9,323 nt of DNA, taken from positions 1 to 9,323 of the forward strand of contig JAGOEH010000117.1 in the NCBI GenBank assembly GCA_017997825.1, in the 5' to 3' direction. Origin of the DNA: Candidatus Delongbacteria bacterium (GTDB lineage: Bacteria; JAGOEH01). Each line of letters opens with the position of its first letter. Positions within the stretch are counted from its first letter, which is position 1. Below, in pieces: positions 1-6,298 of the stretch. The notes beneath the pieces were generated by a model. It was not told where the DNA came from and made no database searches. It saw only the letters and a list, made by a program, of their open reading frames with translations. The position numbers and the translations under genes are program-made.

Positions 1-81
1 CAGTATACCCGGAGCCATGATCCTTATCTGAAAAAACACCGGCTCAGCGGGCTGGGAACAGGAGTGTACTATGCGTTCTAA
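1..81 (+). CDS. C-terminal fragment of a probable outer-membrane beta-barrel protein (5' end outside window)
   Basis: Frame 1 is open from the first base to a TAA at 79-81, giving 26 residues that end in ...GLGTGVYYAF. Seen: the last stretch alternates small/polar with aromatic/hydrophobic residues and finishes on Phe. Known: a C-terminal aromatic residue at the end of an alternating strand is the usual assembly signal of beta-barrel outer-membrane proteins. Inference: this is the end of such a protein. The next gene starts inside it, with an 11-base overlap, and the AGGAG that serves that gene lies in this reading frame, so the two genes are probably cotranscribed and translationally coupled. 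The fragment is too short for any family assignment, and chance openness of 26 codons cannot be excluded. Confidence 0.5.
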   Translation, partial: QYTRSHDPYLKKHRLSGLGTGVYYAF

Positions 82-1114
82 CGCCATGATTGCCATGGTG
101 ATCATGAATTTGATCGTCCTGATCTCCTGCTCCGAAATTCTGGTGGATGATCAGATTACCCGTTCCCCGGTACAAAATTTCGAGGTATTCTGGCAGGAAT
201 TTGACCGTCAGTATGCCTATTTCGAGTATAAAAAAATCGATTGGGATTCGGTTTATCGAACTTACCGCCCTCAGATCGGGGATGAGATGTCGGATGCGCA
301 ACTGTTTGACATACTGAGACGGATTTGCCGATCCCTCCGCGATTGCCATGTGTCCTTGCAAACGCCCATGGGAACATATATCTATTGGAACGATCGGCCG
401 CTTTCATCTCCTACCGGGAACTGGCTGGGATTATCCTTCATCCGTGAACATTATCTGGTTGATGACTACAACCATTATAATCTGATCCATTATGGAACTA
501 TCCGGGATACCCGGATTGTTTATGTCCTGATCGGGAGCTTTGCCGGACCGAAATCCTATTATTATGTGATCGATAATATTGTCCATGATTATCAGGATTA
601 TGACGGTATGATCATCGATGTCCGTGAAAACAGCGGAGGAAGCACCTCCAATTCCGACATAATCTCCAGCCGGTTTGCAGATCAAAAACGGATCGCTTAC
701 AAGTATCGCTATCGCAATGGTCCCGGCCATGATGATTTTACGGATTGGGATAACGCCACCATTGTACCCGGCGGGAAAACCGTGTTTCTCAAACCGATCG
801 TGCTGTTGACCAATCGGGATTGCGCCAGCTCCACCGAGGATTTTATTCTGCAGATGAGATCCCTTCCCCATGTCACCATGCTCGGCGATACCACAGCCGG
901 TTCCAGCGGAAATCCGCTGATGAAAGAGCTTCCCAATGGATGGATCTATGGAATTTCCAACTGGCAGGAAGTCAGGCCCGACATGAGCTATTATGAAACC
1001 ATCGGCTTGGCTCCGGATCATCAGGTCTGGATTAGTGTAGAGGATTCGACGGCCGGCCGGGATCGTATCCTTGAGGCCGCCGTCGAACTACTTCAGTCGA
1101 ACCATGCCAATTGA
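71..1114 (+). CDS. S41-family peptidase, predicted lipoprotein
   Basis: 347 residues. A short hydrophobic N-terminus ending in the lipobox L-I-S-C (Cys20) predicts a lipoprotein anchored in the periplasm or outer membrane. S41 core features follow in order: LRDCHVSL around 89-96, which resembles the L-D-G-H element (His93); the IIDVRENSGGS strand and turn at 181-191; the nucleophile region TNRDCASSTEDF at 247-258, where Ser253 aligns with the catalytic Ser of the family; GDTTAGSSG at 272-280; and an APDH element near 314-317. The Lys used by Tsp/CtpA enzymes has no counterpart (the GDTTAG position holds Thr), so the tricorn-like arrangement of S41, which uses His, fits better. I see no clear PDZ domain between the helical N-terminus and the core. 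The likely role is degradation or trimming of envelope peptides; the substrate is unknown. AGGAG at 60-64, six bases before the ATG, supports this start. The gene follows an outer-membrane protein fragment in operon arrangement. Confidence 0.85.
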   Translation: MRSNAMIAMVIMNLIVLISCSEILVDDQITRSPVQNFEVFWQEFDRQYAYFEYKKIDWDSVYRTYRPQIGDEMSDAQLFDILRRICRSLRDCHVSLQTPMGTYIYWNDRPLSSPTGNWLGLSFIREHYLVDDYNHYNLIHYGTIRDTRIVYVLIGSFAGPKSYYYVIDNIVHDYQDYDGMIIDVRENSGGSTSNSDIISSRFADQKRIAYKYRYRNGPGHDDFTDWDNATIVPGGKTVFLKPIVLLTNRDCASSTEDFILQMRSLPHVTMLGDTTAGSSGNPLMKELPNGWIYGISNWQEVRPDMSYYETIGLAPDHQVWISVEDSTAGRDRILEAAVELLQSNHAN

Positions 1115-1126
1115 TCGGCTCCATCC

Positions 1127-2281
1127 TCAATGACTCTTTTTACGCTGGTTATATCCCCGTTCATCATAAGGCTGAAGCCGTTCCAGCCATTCTTGCTCCA
1201 GCCGGTTCAGCTCGATGGAGGGATCAGCTCCCGGACGTCCGTCGACCGATACCCGTTCGAGAATCTCATAGACAAAATTTCCTTCTCCATCATGATTCCA
1301 ATCGGCTTGCAGAGCTGGGTTTTTATGCACACCGTATTTGAGCTGAAATTGATGGGAGTTATAGGCTTTATCTAAATCCCGGCTGACGGCTACCAGTCGC
1401 TTGCCGTTTACCAGATTACGGATACTATAGACACCCATGGCTTTTGGGGTCATTTTATATTGCTGTTTCAGGTCATGTCGATGATTCATAATTTCTCCGT
1501 TGGAAGGGGTGGAATGGAGCCGGTATTCTGTTCCGTCGGGCGTCCGCTTCATCAATCCGAAATCGATCAGATAGCGTCGGATGGTGGCAAAATCCGGATA
1601 AAACCGACCCAGAATTTCATTGATTTGCTTTTCGGTATAGATCTGATCCGGGACAAGGTGATGCAGAATATGGCGCAGAACCGCCAATCGATGTTTCATC
1701 GGTTTGGGAAACCGGGAGAGAGGCCCCTCCGGCCCCTGCTTGAAATACAACTGGACCAGTTTCCGCTGTTCAGATTCGCTAATGCTTAATTCGCTGCTTC
1801 GACCGGGGTGGGATCTGCGGCTTCCGGTTCCCGGCATGACAGGCTGCGGCGTCCACCCGCTACTGAGCAGTTCCATGATCACTAAAAACACCTTGGCCTC
1901 CTTGTGGCGTTCTTTTAGATTGAATCGATGATTGCGGATCGTCGAGCGGCTTCCTGTCCCCAGTTGATTGATAATGTCCTGATCGCTCAAGCCTTGATGA
2001 AACAGGGTCAGAAGGTGCTGCTGATGCTCGGTCAATCCATGACAGCGTTTATCCATCTTGACCAGATAATCGAAGACCGACCCGTGCTCCCGCCGGATAT
2101 GATCCCGCATGCAGGTCTCGGCTTCCAGCCAGCGGTCTTCGACCGGGTAAATGACTCCCTTTTCGATGGTATGTCCGCATAACAGGCAAAGAAAGTGATT
2201 GCTGCCGGGCATCTCAATATACCCCTGCTTAAGGGCCTCGAAAGGAGCTTCCCAGAAATACTCGGTTAAGGAACTAAACAT
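1127..2281 (-). CDS. DUF2087 protein with zinc-binding motif, helix-turn-helix and degenerate GIY-YIG domain; probable regulator
   Basis: 384 residues from the chosen ATG at 2281, which has GGAG seven bases upstream (2289-2292). The frame stays open upstream to 2521, but that extension runs over a strong promoter and is low-complexity, so I reject it. Seen in order: C32-x2-C35 and H61-x4-H66, a Cys2His2-like zinc site; a LuxR-like helix-turn-helix at about 82-125 (GLTEHQQHLLTLF, then GLSDQDIINQLG, then a basic helix); a variable linker; a DUF2087 domain at about 188-255 (RFPKPMKHRLAVLRHI, YTEKQINEIL, TIRRYLIDFGLMKR); and a GIY-YIG-like fold at about 280-342 beginning GVYSIRNLVNGK. The second GIY-YIG motif reads LVA and the usual catalytic Arg position in NLxxR is Ala306 (DLDKA), so nuclease activity is unlikely. 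Inference: a cytoplasmic DNA-binding regulator. The target is unknown. It converges on the peptidase gene with only 12 bases between stops. Confidence 0.8.
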   Translation of the reverse strand: MFSSLTEYFWEAPFEALKQGYIEMPGSNHFLCLLCGHTIEKGVIYPVEDRWLEAETCMRDHIRREHGSVFDYLVKMDKRCHGLTEHQQHLLTLFHQGLSDQDIINQLGTGSRSTIRNHRFNLKERHKEAKVFLVIMELLSSGWTPQPVMPGTGSRRSHPGRSSELSISESEQRKLVQLYFKQGPEGPLSRFPKPMKHRLAVLRHILHHLVPDQIYTEKQINEILGRFYPDFATIRRYLIDFGLMKRTPDGTEYRLHSTPSNGEIMNHRHDLKQQYKMTPKAMGVYSIRNLVNGKRLVAVSRDLDKAYNSHQFQLKYGVHKNPALQADWNHDGEGNFVYEILERVSVDGRPGADPSIELNRLEQEWLERLQPYDERGYNQRKKSH

Positions 2282-2314
2282 AGACAATCTCCAATTTTGT
2301 TGGTTACAGTAATA

Positions 2315-2343
2315 AACATAAAAAATTTGCAAGGGATTGTCAA
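2315..2343 (-). promoter_or_regulatory. Sigma70-type promoter for the DUF2087 regulator gene
   Basis: Read on the minus strand, a perfect TTGACA (2338-2343) is followed after exactly 17 bases by TATGTT (2315-2320). Transcription would start near 2307, giving a leader of about 26 nt with GGAG at 2289-2292 and the ATG at 2281. The spacing and -35 match make this the best promoter in the intergenic region, and it is the reason for rejecting the longer upstream open frame. Confidence 0.75.
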
Positions 2344-2360
2344 GTGTTTTTTTTGATAGG

Positions 2361-2400
2361 GATTGAATGGGAGATGGCTGAGATAAGCTCTCATTCGATT
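2361..2400. repeat. Imperfect inverted repeat upstream of the regulator promoter (possible operator)
   Basis: The arms 2361-2373 and 2388-2400 pair over 13 positions (10 Watson-Crick plus three G-T) around a 14-base spacer. It begins 17 bases upstream of the regulator's -35 box, between the divergent regulator and radical SAM genes. There is no T-run placed to make it a terminator in either direction. Its role as a protein-binding site is inference only. Confidence 0.35.
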
Positions 2401-2601
2401 GGAAGCCTGTTTGGATTCCATCGGAATAGTGGTATAGGAAATTTGGAATAGGAAACTTTTTGAATGTATCGATCGTATCAGTAGAGTATCTATGCGAATG
2501 GGATTGAAATGGGTGAATCAATTTGACCGCCGGAATGGAATGAAAATGGATGCGGTGGATTGATCCGGTTTTTAATTGTTAATCCGAGAAGGTGGATTTT
2601 T

Positions 2602-3690
2602 ATGGCATCGCCTAATAATCTGGCATCGTACATTAAAATGGTAATCCGAAAGGGATGGTTGAAACGAGGTTTTTCATGGAGGAATCTGCTGCAGGTTTTT
2701 CGGTTGATGCGTAAAGCGGTCAAGAATGAAAACCGTCGGTTAGCCAACAAGATCAGGTTGAACACCGAGATTCCGGCGGTCTGTATTTTTTCGGTGACGT
2801 GGGAATGCAATCTGAAGTGTGTGGGATGTTATGCCATGAATTACCGGCGTCAGGATCAGATGAATCCTTCCCAGGTATCCTCAGCGATTGATAAGCTGAT
2901 GGATTTAGGGACTTATATGTTTGTGATTGCCGGTGGAGAACCCTTAATGGTTCCGGGATTGATCGATATTTTAGGGCGTCATCGGGATGGACTATTCTTT
3001 CTGTTTACCAATGCCACCTTGCTGACACCGGCACGGATCAATCAATTGAAAGAGTATCAGAATATTATGCCGGTGATTTCGATTGAAGGGGAGAAGGCGG
3101 ATACCGATGCCCGTCGTGGTCCCGGGGTGGCGGATAAGGTCGAGCAGGCTATCCGGCTCTTGAAGAAGCATGGATTGATATTCGGATTTTCTACCATGGC
3201 CACCCATTTGAATGTGAGTTATGTGACCTCCCGGGATTATATGGTGAAAATGGCCGATCAGGGTGCGGTTTATGCGTTTATTATCGATTATATCCCATTT
3301 GAATTCAGTCTGAATCCGGAGTATATCCTGACGCCATCCGACAATCAAATGAAACAGCGGGAACTGGAGGCACGCAATCATGATACTCCATTGTTGGTCA
3401 TGAATTTTCCATCGGATGAGTATAAGGATAATACCTGTAAATCCGCCGGACGGGGATTGATCCACATCAATGCCAATGGATGGGTGGAGCCTTGTCCCTT
3501 TTCTCACTATAGTTCGCACCATATTCTCAAGGACGATTACCGGGATGTTTTGAATTCGGAGTTTTTTATCCGGATTCGGAAACAGTTCGTTTCAACTCAG
3601 CACCATGGCGAGTGCATGCTGATGAAGCACCGGGATCAGGTAGCAGAAATCGTGAGGCAAACGGGTGCTTTCAGTACCGAAAAATCCTGA
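2602..3690 (+). CDS. Radical SAM protein with twitch/SPASM-like C-terminal cysteines
   Basis: 362 residues from ATG 2602, chosen because AAGGTGG lies six bases upstream (2589-2595). An in-frame TTG at 2560 would add 14 residues but lacks a ribosome binding site. Seen: the [4Fe-4S] motif C69-x3-C73-x2-C76 in the context WECNLKCVGCYAMN, and GGEP at 111-114, the SAM-binding motif. At the C-terminus, C279-x13-G-x4-C298 matches the SPASM/twitch signature, and a single later cysteine, C338, completes a three-Cys set. Full SPASM domains carry more cysteines, so one auxiliary cluster (twitch type) fits best. The first 50 residues are basic and helical. Known relatives modify peptides, cofactors or lipids through 5'-deoxyadenosyl radical chemistry. 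The substrate cannot be read from this sequence, and no obvious small precursor peptide lies next to it. It is transcribed away from the DUF2087 regulator. Confidence 0.85.
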   Translation: MASPNNLASYIKMVIRKGWLKRGFSWRNLLQVFRLMRKAVKNENRRLANKIRLNTEIPAVCIFSVTWECNLKCVGCYAMNYRRQDQMNPSQVSSAIDKLMDLGTYMFVIAGGEPLMVPGLIDILGRHRDGLFFLFTNATLLTPARINQLKEYQNIMPVISIEGEKADTDARRGPGVADKVEQAIRLLKKHGLIFGFSTMATHLNVSYVTSRDYMVKMADQGAVYAFIIDYIPFEFSLNPEYILTPSDNQMKQRELEARNHDTPLLVMNFPSDEYKDNTCKSAGRGLIHINANGWVEPCPFSHYSSHHILKDDYRDVLNSEFFIRIRKQFVSTQHHGECMLMKHRDQVAEIVRQTGAFSTEKS

Positions 3691-3720
3691 TCCAGTCTGG
3701 GACATTTTTTTTAATTAGGT

Positions 3721-3749
3721 TTGACTTTGAATAAAAAATTCATTATGAT
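3721..3749 (+). promoter_or_regulatory. Sigma70-type promoter for the acidic-protein gene
   Basis: TTGACT at 3721-3726 is separated by exactly 17 bases from TATGAT at 3744-3749, each one mismatch from consensus. Transcription would begin near 3756, which leaves a leader of about 207 nt before the ATG at 3963. A T-run at 3705-3712 precedes the promoter but has only a weak hairpin before it. Confidence 0.7.
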
Positions 3750-3755
3750 TACGTT

Positions 3756-3950
3756 TGGGTTGTTGGATCGGGGAACCGAATGATGAACCATCACCGGAAA
3801 AGGGAATAATCGGAAAGGAGTATTCCGGTGGCGCTTCGGATTATTAACCCACCTTCAGATTCTCCGGAGATTGTCCCGGATGGATGATTTACTATTAATC
3901 CGTCGTCGTTGTAATAATTTAATGGTTAATTTTAGGCGTTAAGCCGGATG
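3756..3950 (+). promoter_or_regulatory. Long, foldable 5' leader of the acidic-protein gene
   Basis: If transcription starts at the promoter just upstream, about 200 nt are untranslated. Seen pairings include 3805-3811 with 3839-3845 (AATAATC/GATTATT, extended by GAA/TTC after one mismatch); a competing hairpin 3803-3808 with 3821-3826 (GGAATA/TATTCC) that uses the same bases; the 10-base palindrome TCTCCGGAGA at 3861-3870; and a longer-range pair 3843-3849 with 3924-3930 (ATTAACC/GGTTAAT). A nine-codon open frame starts at 3780 (ATGATG, stop TAA at 3807-3809), without a good ribosome binding site. It matches no riboswitch or thermometer class that I recognise. A regulatory role is inferred from length and the mutually exclusive pairings. 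Confidence 0.35.
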
Positions 3951-3962
3951 TAGGAGAGGACT

Positions 3963-4403
3963 ATGCAGATCACGTTAGACAAACAGCAGGCCGAAAACCT
4001 GATATACTCACTCTTTATCAGTACCTGGATTTCCAACGAAGAAAACAGTGAGAGCAAGTATGGTCATGAGATTGAAAACCTGGAACAGGCGGTTTTAAAA
4101 CAAGCCTATACGGAAAAATGGTTTGACTGGATTGAGTATGATAAAGAAATGGATCTCTATTTTCTGAATCAGAAAAAAGAGGATGAGCTCTTAGAAAATG
4201 TGATCGATGTCCATGATGAAGAATCCTTCTGGATGGAATTGATCTCCGGTCTGGCCATGCGGGATATGATGGATAAATTTGATGATGCGGAACTGAAGAC
4301 GATGAGTGAAGATAAGAAAATGACGCTTCGATCCGAAGAAGAGAACAAGTATGAAGAGGAGTTTGAGAAGAACGGACTGGCCCGGTTACGACTTGTTCAG
4401 TAA
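3963..4403 (+). CDS. Hypothetical acidic protein, 146 residues
   Basis: I do not recognise this family. The start is well supported: AGGAG at 3952-3956, six bases before the ATG, and an upstream promoter. The protein has 25 Glu and 12 Asp against 17 Lys plus Arg, so it is strongly acidic. It has no signal peptide, membrane segment or cysteine. The N-terminal half is rich in Trp and aromatic residues (STWIS, EKWFDWIEYD, DLYFL), the middle holds an amphipathic stretch ESFWMELISGLAMRDMMDKF, and the C-terminal third is mostly charged (EEENKYEEEFEKNG), probably helical or disordered. It reads as a soluble cytoplasmic protein, perhaps an interaction or adaptor protein. It lies downstream of the radical SAM gene but has its own promoter, and it converges on the TPR gene across a hairpin. 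No function can be assigned. Confidence 0.75.
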   Translation: MQITLDKQQAENLIYSLFISTWISNEENSESKYGHEIENLEQAVLKQAYTEKWFDWIEYDKEMDLYFLNQKKEDELLENVIDVHDEESFWMELISGLAMRDMMDKFDDAELKTMSEDKKMTLRSEEENKYEEEFEKNGLARLRLVQ

Positions 4404-4439
4404 TCTCTGTGGTGGGTGAGATACCCTGTAAGGGATTGA

Positions 4440-4487
4440 AATCCTCCGACCGATCCGGTATGAATAACCGGGTCGATCGGAAGGATT
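4440..4487. terminator. Long stem-loop between convergent genes (possible bidirectional terminator)
   Basis: The arms pair nearly continuously: 4440-4459 with 4467-4487, around the loop 4460-4466. There is one A bulge near 4481, one C-A mismatch (4450/4476) and one G-T pair (4454/4472). It sits between the convergent ends of the acidic-protein gene (stop at 4403) and the TPR gene (stop at 4515). There is no proper U-tract on either side, so a role as an intrinsic terminator or 3'-end stabiliser is inferred from position and stem length. Confidence 0.5.
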
Positions 4488-4514
4488 GTATCGATCTGAA
4501 AGGATTGAGATTCG

Positions 4515-5930
4515 CTACAGGTCCTTTTTCAGAATAATCCGTATTTGTTTGATGATCTCTTCGATGGTAGGGAATTCTTTACGCCGGTTTCGAATTGTCG
4601 ATAAGTAGCTGAATGACCGGTTGGGATTCCCGATAGCCAGATAGAGCAACCCCAATTCATAATACCCTTCCCATAAATCCGGTTTTTGCTGGATCGCCAT
4701 TTCGATGAACTGAATGGCTTCTTGATATTTCATAAACAGGGCGTAATTCTTTCCTAATCCTAAGGTAACGTGGGGATCGTTGGGAAATTTGGTCGCCAGA
4801 TTTTCCCAGGTATGCTGGATCGTATCCAGGTAGGTTCGGTTTTCCGCCGTCAGCTTTTCCAGTATTTTGATATAGTCCAGATAAGGTTGAACCTCGCTGG
4901 TGTGTTTGGCGAGCAGCCGTTCATATTCAGTGGCGGCCGACCGATAGCTTTGGTGCCGCTGATAGTAGTCAATCAATTTGTAATGTGCTTTAAGGTGATC
5001 GGGTTTCCATTGGAGTACCAGATCGCGGATCCGTTCGGCCTGAGCGATTTCATCCTGCTCAAGATAGACCTCCATCAAATGCTCGGCCTCTTCCAGCGCT
5101 TGTTCCTGATAACCGGATTGATAAAGCATGACGGCATAGTCTTCATTCCAACCCGAATTCTCCATTATTCTTTCACGGATCAGTTTAGCCATGGCCTGTG
5201 ATTTAGGATAATCACCCTGGCGAAGACAGTCCTGAACGATTTTCCAGCCGGCGGGTGCATCATGAAATCGAAAAAAAAGCTGTTTATAAACTTTGATTTC
5301 GTCGTCGGAACGATTAAGGGCCTGATAGGCCTGAATCAAAGCATTCAGGTCCTGGGGTTCCTCCAGTTCTTCCAGATAGGGTTCCAGAAGCCCGATCACA
5401 TCCTCATAATCATGCTGGGCGAATGAAACATCCGCCAGCTTGATCCGGATCGACAGACTGGGATGGGTCTGAAGATACTCCTCCAGAATACGGCGTGCTT
5501 CGTCAATCCGATTCAGCTTGAGAAGGATATTGCCTTCCGCCAGCAGTATCCGTTCCATGTTGGCCGCATCGCCGGCTTTGGCGGCCAGATGGCGGGCGGT
5601 TCGGATAGCCTGGAGCGATTGCGGATAGAGACCCTGGTTGAATCGGCAGGTTGCCAGATTGTAATATCCGATCGCGTAGTTAGGATCGATCTGAATCGAT
5701 TTTTGGTAGTAGGTTTCAGCCCGCTTGTTTTCCCCCAATTGAGACAGTGTGACTCCGATCATGTTCAGGATTGGGGGTTGATCCGGGAAATCGTGCAGGG
5801 CCTGGATAAAACACTCCAGGGCTTCTTTATAGTGCTTTTCCTTCAGATAGCGTTGACCGAAGCCAAAATGCCGGCTGCTCTTCTGGAGCGATTTTTCAGA
5901 TAAGAGTTTGAATCGGGTGAAGAGGTTCAT
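4515..5930 (-). CDS. TPR-repeat protein, third gene of the kinase-like/receiver operon
   Basis: 471 residues with no signal peptide or membrane segment, so cytoplasmic. Tetratricopeptide repeats run almost throughout. Clear ones lie at about 20-51 (YKEALECFIQALHDFP), 52-85 (NKRAETYYQKSIQIDP), 86-119, and near the C-terminus at about 385-418 (YQEAIQFIEMAIQQKP) and 419-450; the middle holds more divergent helical pairs. TPR arrays are protein-interaction scaffolds, and no catalytic or DNA-binding domain is visible. The ATG overlaps the stop of the receiver gene (ATGA, 4 bases), which indicates translational coupling and a shared function. Inference: it is the interaction partner or output scaffold of the receiver protein. 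It ends 28 bases from the long hairpin shared with the convergent acidic-protein gene. The name rests on fold only; the role is unknown. Confidence 0.85.
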   Translation of the reverse strand: MNLFTRFKLLSEKSLQKSSRHFGFGQRYLKEKHYKEALECFIQALHDFPDQPPILNMIGVTLSQLGENKRAETYYQKSIQIDPNYAIGYYNLATCRFNQGLYPQSLQAIRTARHLAAKAGDAANMERILLAEGNILLKLNRIDEARRILEEYLQTHPSLSIRIKLADVSFAQHDYEDVIGLLEPYLEELEEPQDLNALIQAYQALNRSDDEIKVYKQLFFRFHDAPAGWKIVQDCLRQGDYPKSQAMAKLIRERIMENSGWNEDYAVMLYQSGYQEQALEEAEHLMEVYLEQDEIAQAERIRDLVLQWKPDHLKAHYKLIDYYQRHQSYRSAATEYERLLAKHTSEVQPYLDYIKILEKLTAENRTYLDTIQHTWENLATKFPNDPHVTLGLGKNYALFMKYQEAIQFIEMAIQQKPDLWEGYYELGLLYLAIGNPNRSFSYLSTIRNRRKEFPTIEEIIKQIRIILKKDL

Positions 5931-6298
5931 TTTTCGGAACTCATCAGTACATGGTTGATTTTGTCCAATAACGCATCGGTCGTAAAGGGTTTAACTACGA
6001 ATCCGTTGGCTTTGAGGCTGGCCATAGCCACAATGTTGGCGCGTGTACCGTAGGCCGAAATAATCAGGACTTTCTGAGTGGCTCTCAACTGACGGATCTC
6101 CCTGAGAGCCTCGATGCCTGTGATTTCGGGCAGGTTGATATCCAGGATGACCAGGTCGAAAAGCTGATGGAGAAAGTGGACCCGGCCTTCAATCCAATCA
6201 CCTACGGTTTTCACTTCCAGATTGGTGGTTTCGGCAATTACCTTGGTATAGATAAAACGGATGTAGTAATCATCATCGACAAATAATATTTTACTCAT
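5927..6298 (-). CDS. Stand-alone response-regulator receiver protein (CheY-like)
   Basis: 123 residues from the ATG at 6298, placed so that the protein begins MSKILFVDDD as receivers do; the longer upstream open frame only overlaps the kinase-like gene. Seen: acidic pocket Asp8/Asp9, phosphoacceptor Asp53 in VILDINLPEITG, Ser81 in LIISAYGT at the Thr/Ser switch position, aromatic Phe100 near the Tyr/Phe switch position, and Lys103 in VVKPF. All residues needed for phosphorylation are present. There is no output domain, so it acts by binding another protein or relaying phosphate. Its start overlaps the kinase-like gene stop by 8 bases and its stop overlaps the TPR start by 4, so all three are probably made together. 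The cognate phosphodonor is uncertain because the adjacent kinase-like protein lacks the usual His. Confidence 0.93.
   Translation of the reverse strand: MSKILFVDDDYYIRFIYTKVIAETTNLEVKTVGDWIEGRVHFLHQLFDLVILDINLPEITGIEALREIRQLRATQKVLIISAYGTRANIVAMASLKANGFVVKPFTTDALLDKINHVLMSSEK

Larger units (their letters stand above)
2282..2601. other. Divergent intergenic region (320 bases) between the regulator and radical SAM genes
   Basis: This gap contains the minus-strand promoter at 2315-2343, an eight-T run at 2347-2354, the inverted repeat at 2361-2400, and short near-copies of GGAATAGG/GGTATAGG at 2423, 2431 and 2445 (the last two sharing ATAGGAAA with a 14-base period). For the plus-strand gene I see no convincing promoter: TTGACC at 2523-2528 has only ATGGAT at the right distance. 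The plus-strand ribosome binding site is AAGGTGG at 2589-2595. I see no credible gene inside. Confidence 0.55.

Noticed and set aside
431-1021. Long antisense open frame within the peptidase gene
   Set aside because: It is opposite a gene with clear S41 motifs and a good ribosome binding site; its own translation shows no recognisable domain and it is explained as a shadow frame.
2282-2521. N-terminal extension of the DUF2087 protein by 80 residues
   Set aside because: The extension lies over a TTGACA-17-TATGTT promoter, has no ribosome binding site and is low-complexity; the ATG at 2281 has GGAG at proper distance and precedes the first recognisable domain.
2992-3522. Antisense open frame within the radical SAM gene
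   Set aside because: The opposite strand carries the conserved cysteine motifs; the antisense product shows no domain features.
3686-3712. Possible intrinsic terminator after the radical SAM gene
   Set aside because: There is an eight-T run at 3705-3712, but the preceding hairpin has only about three stable pairs, too weak to call.
2348-4440. GGGATTGAA(A) words near 2359, 2490 and 4433 that recall the ends of some CRISPR repeats
   Set aside because: They are isolated, with no regular spacing, no full repeat and no cas genes; GGATTGA is simply a frequent word in this sequence.
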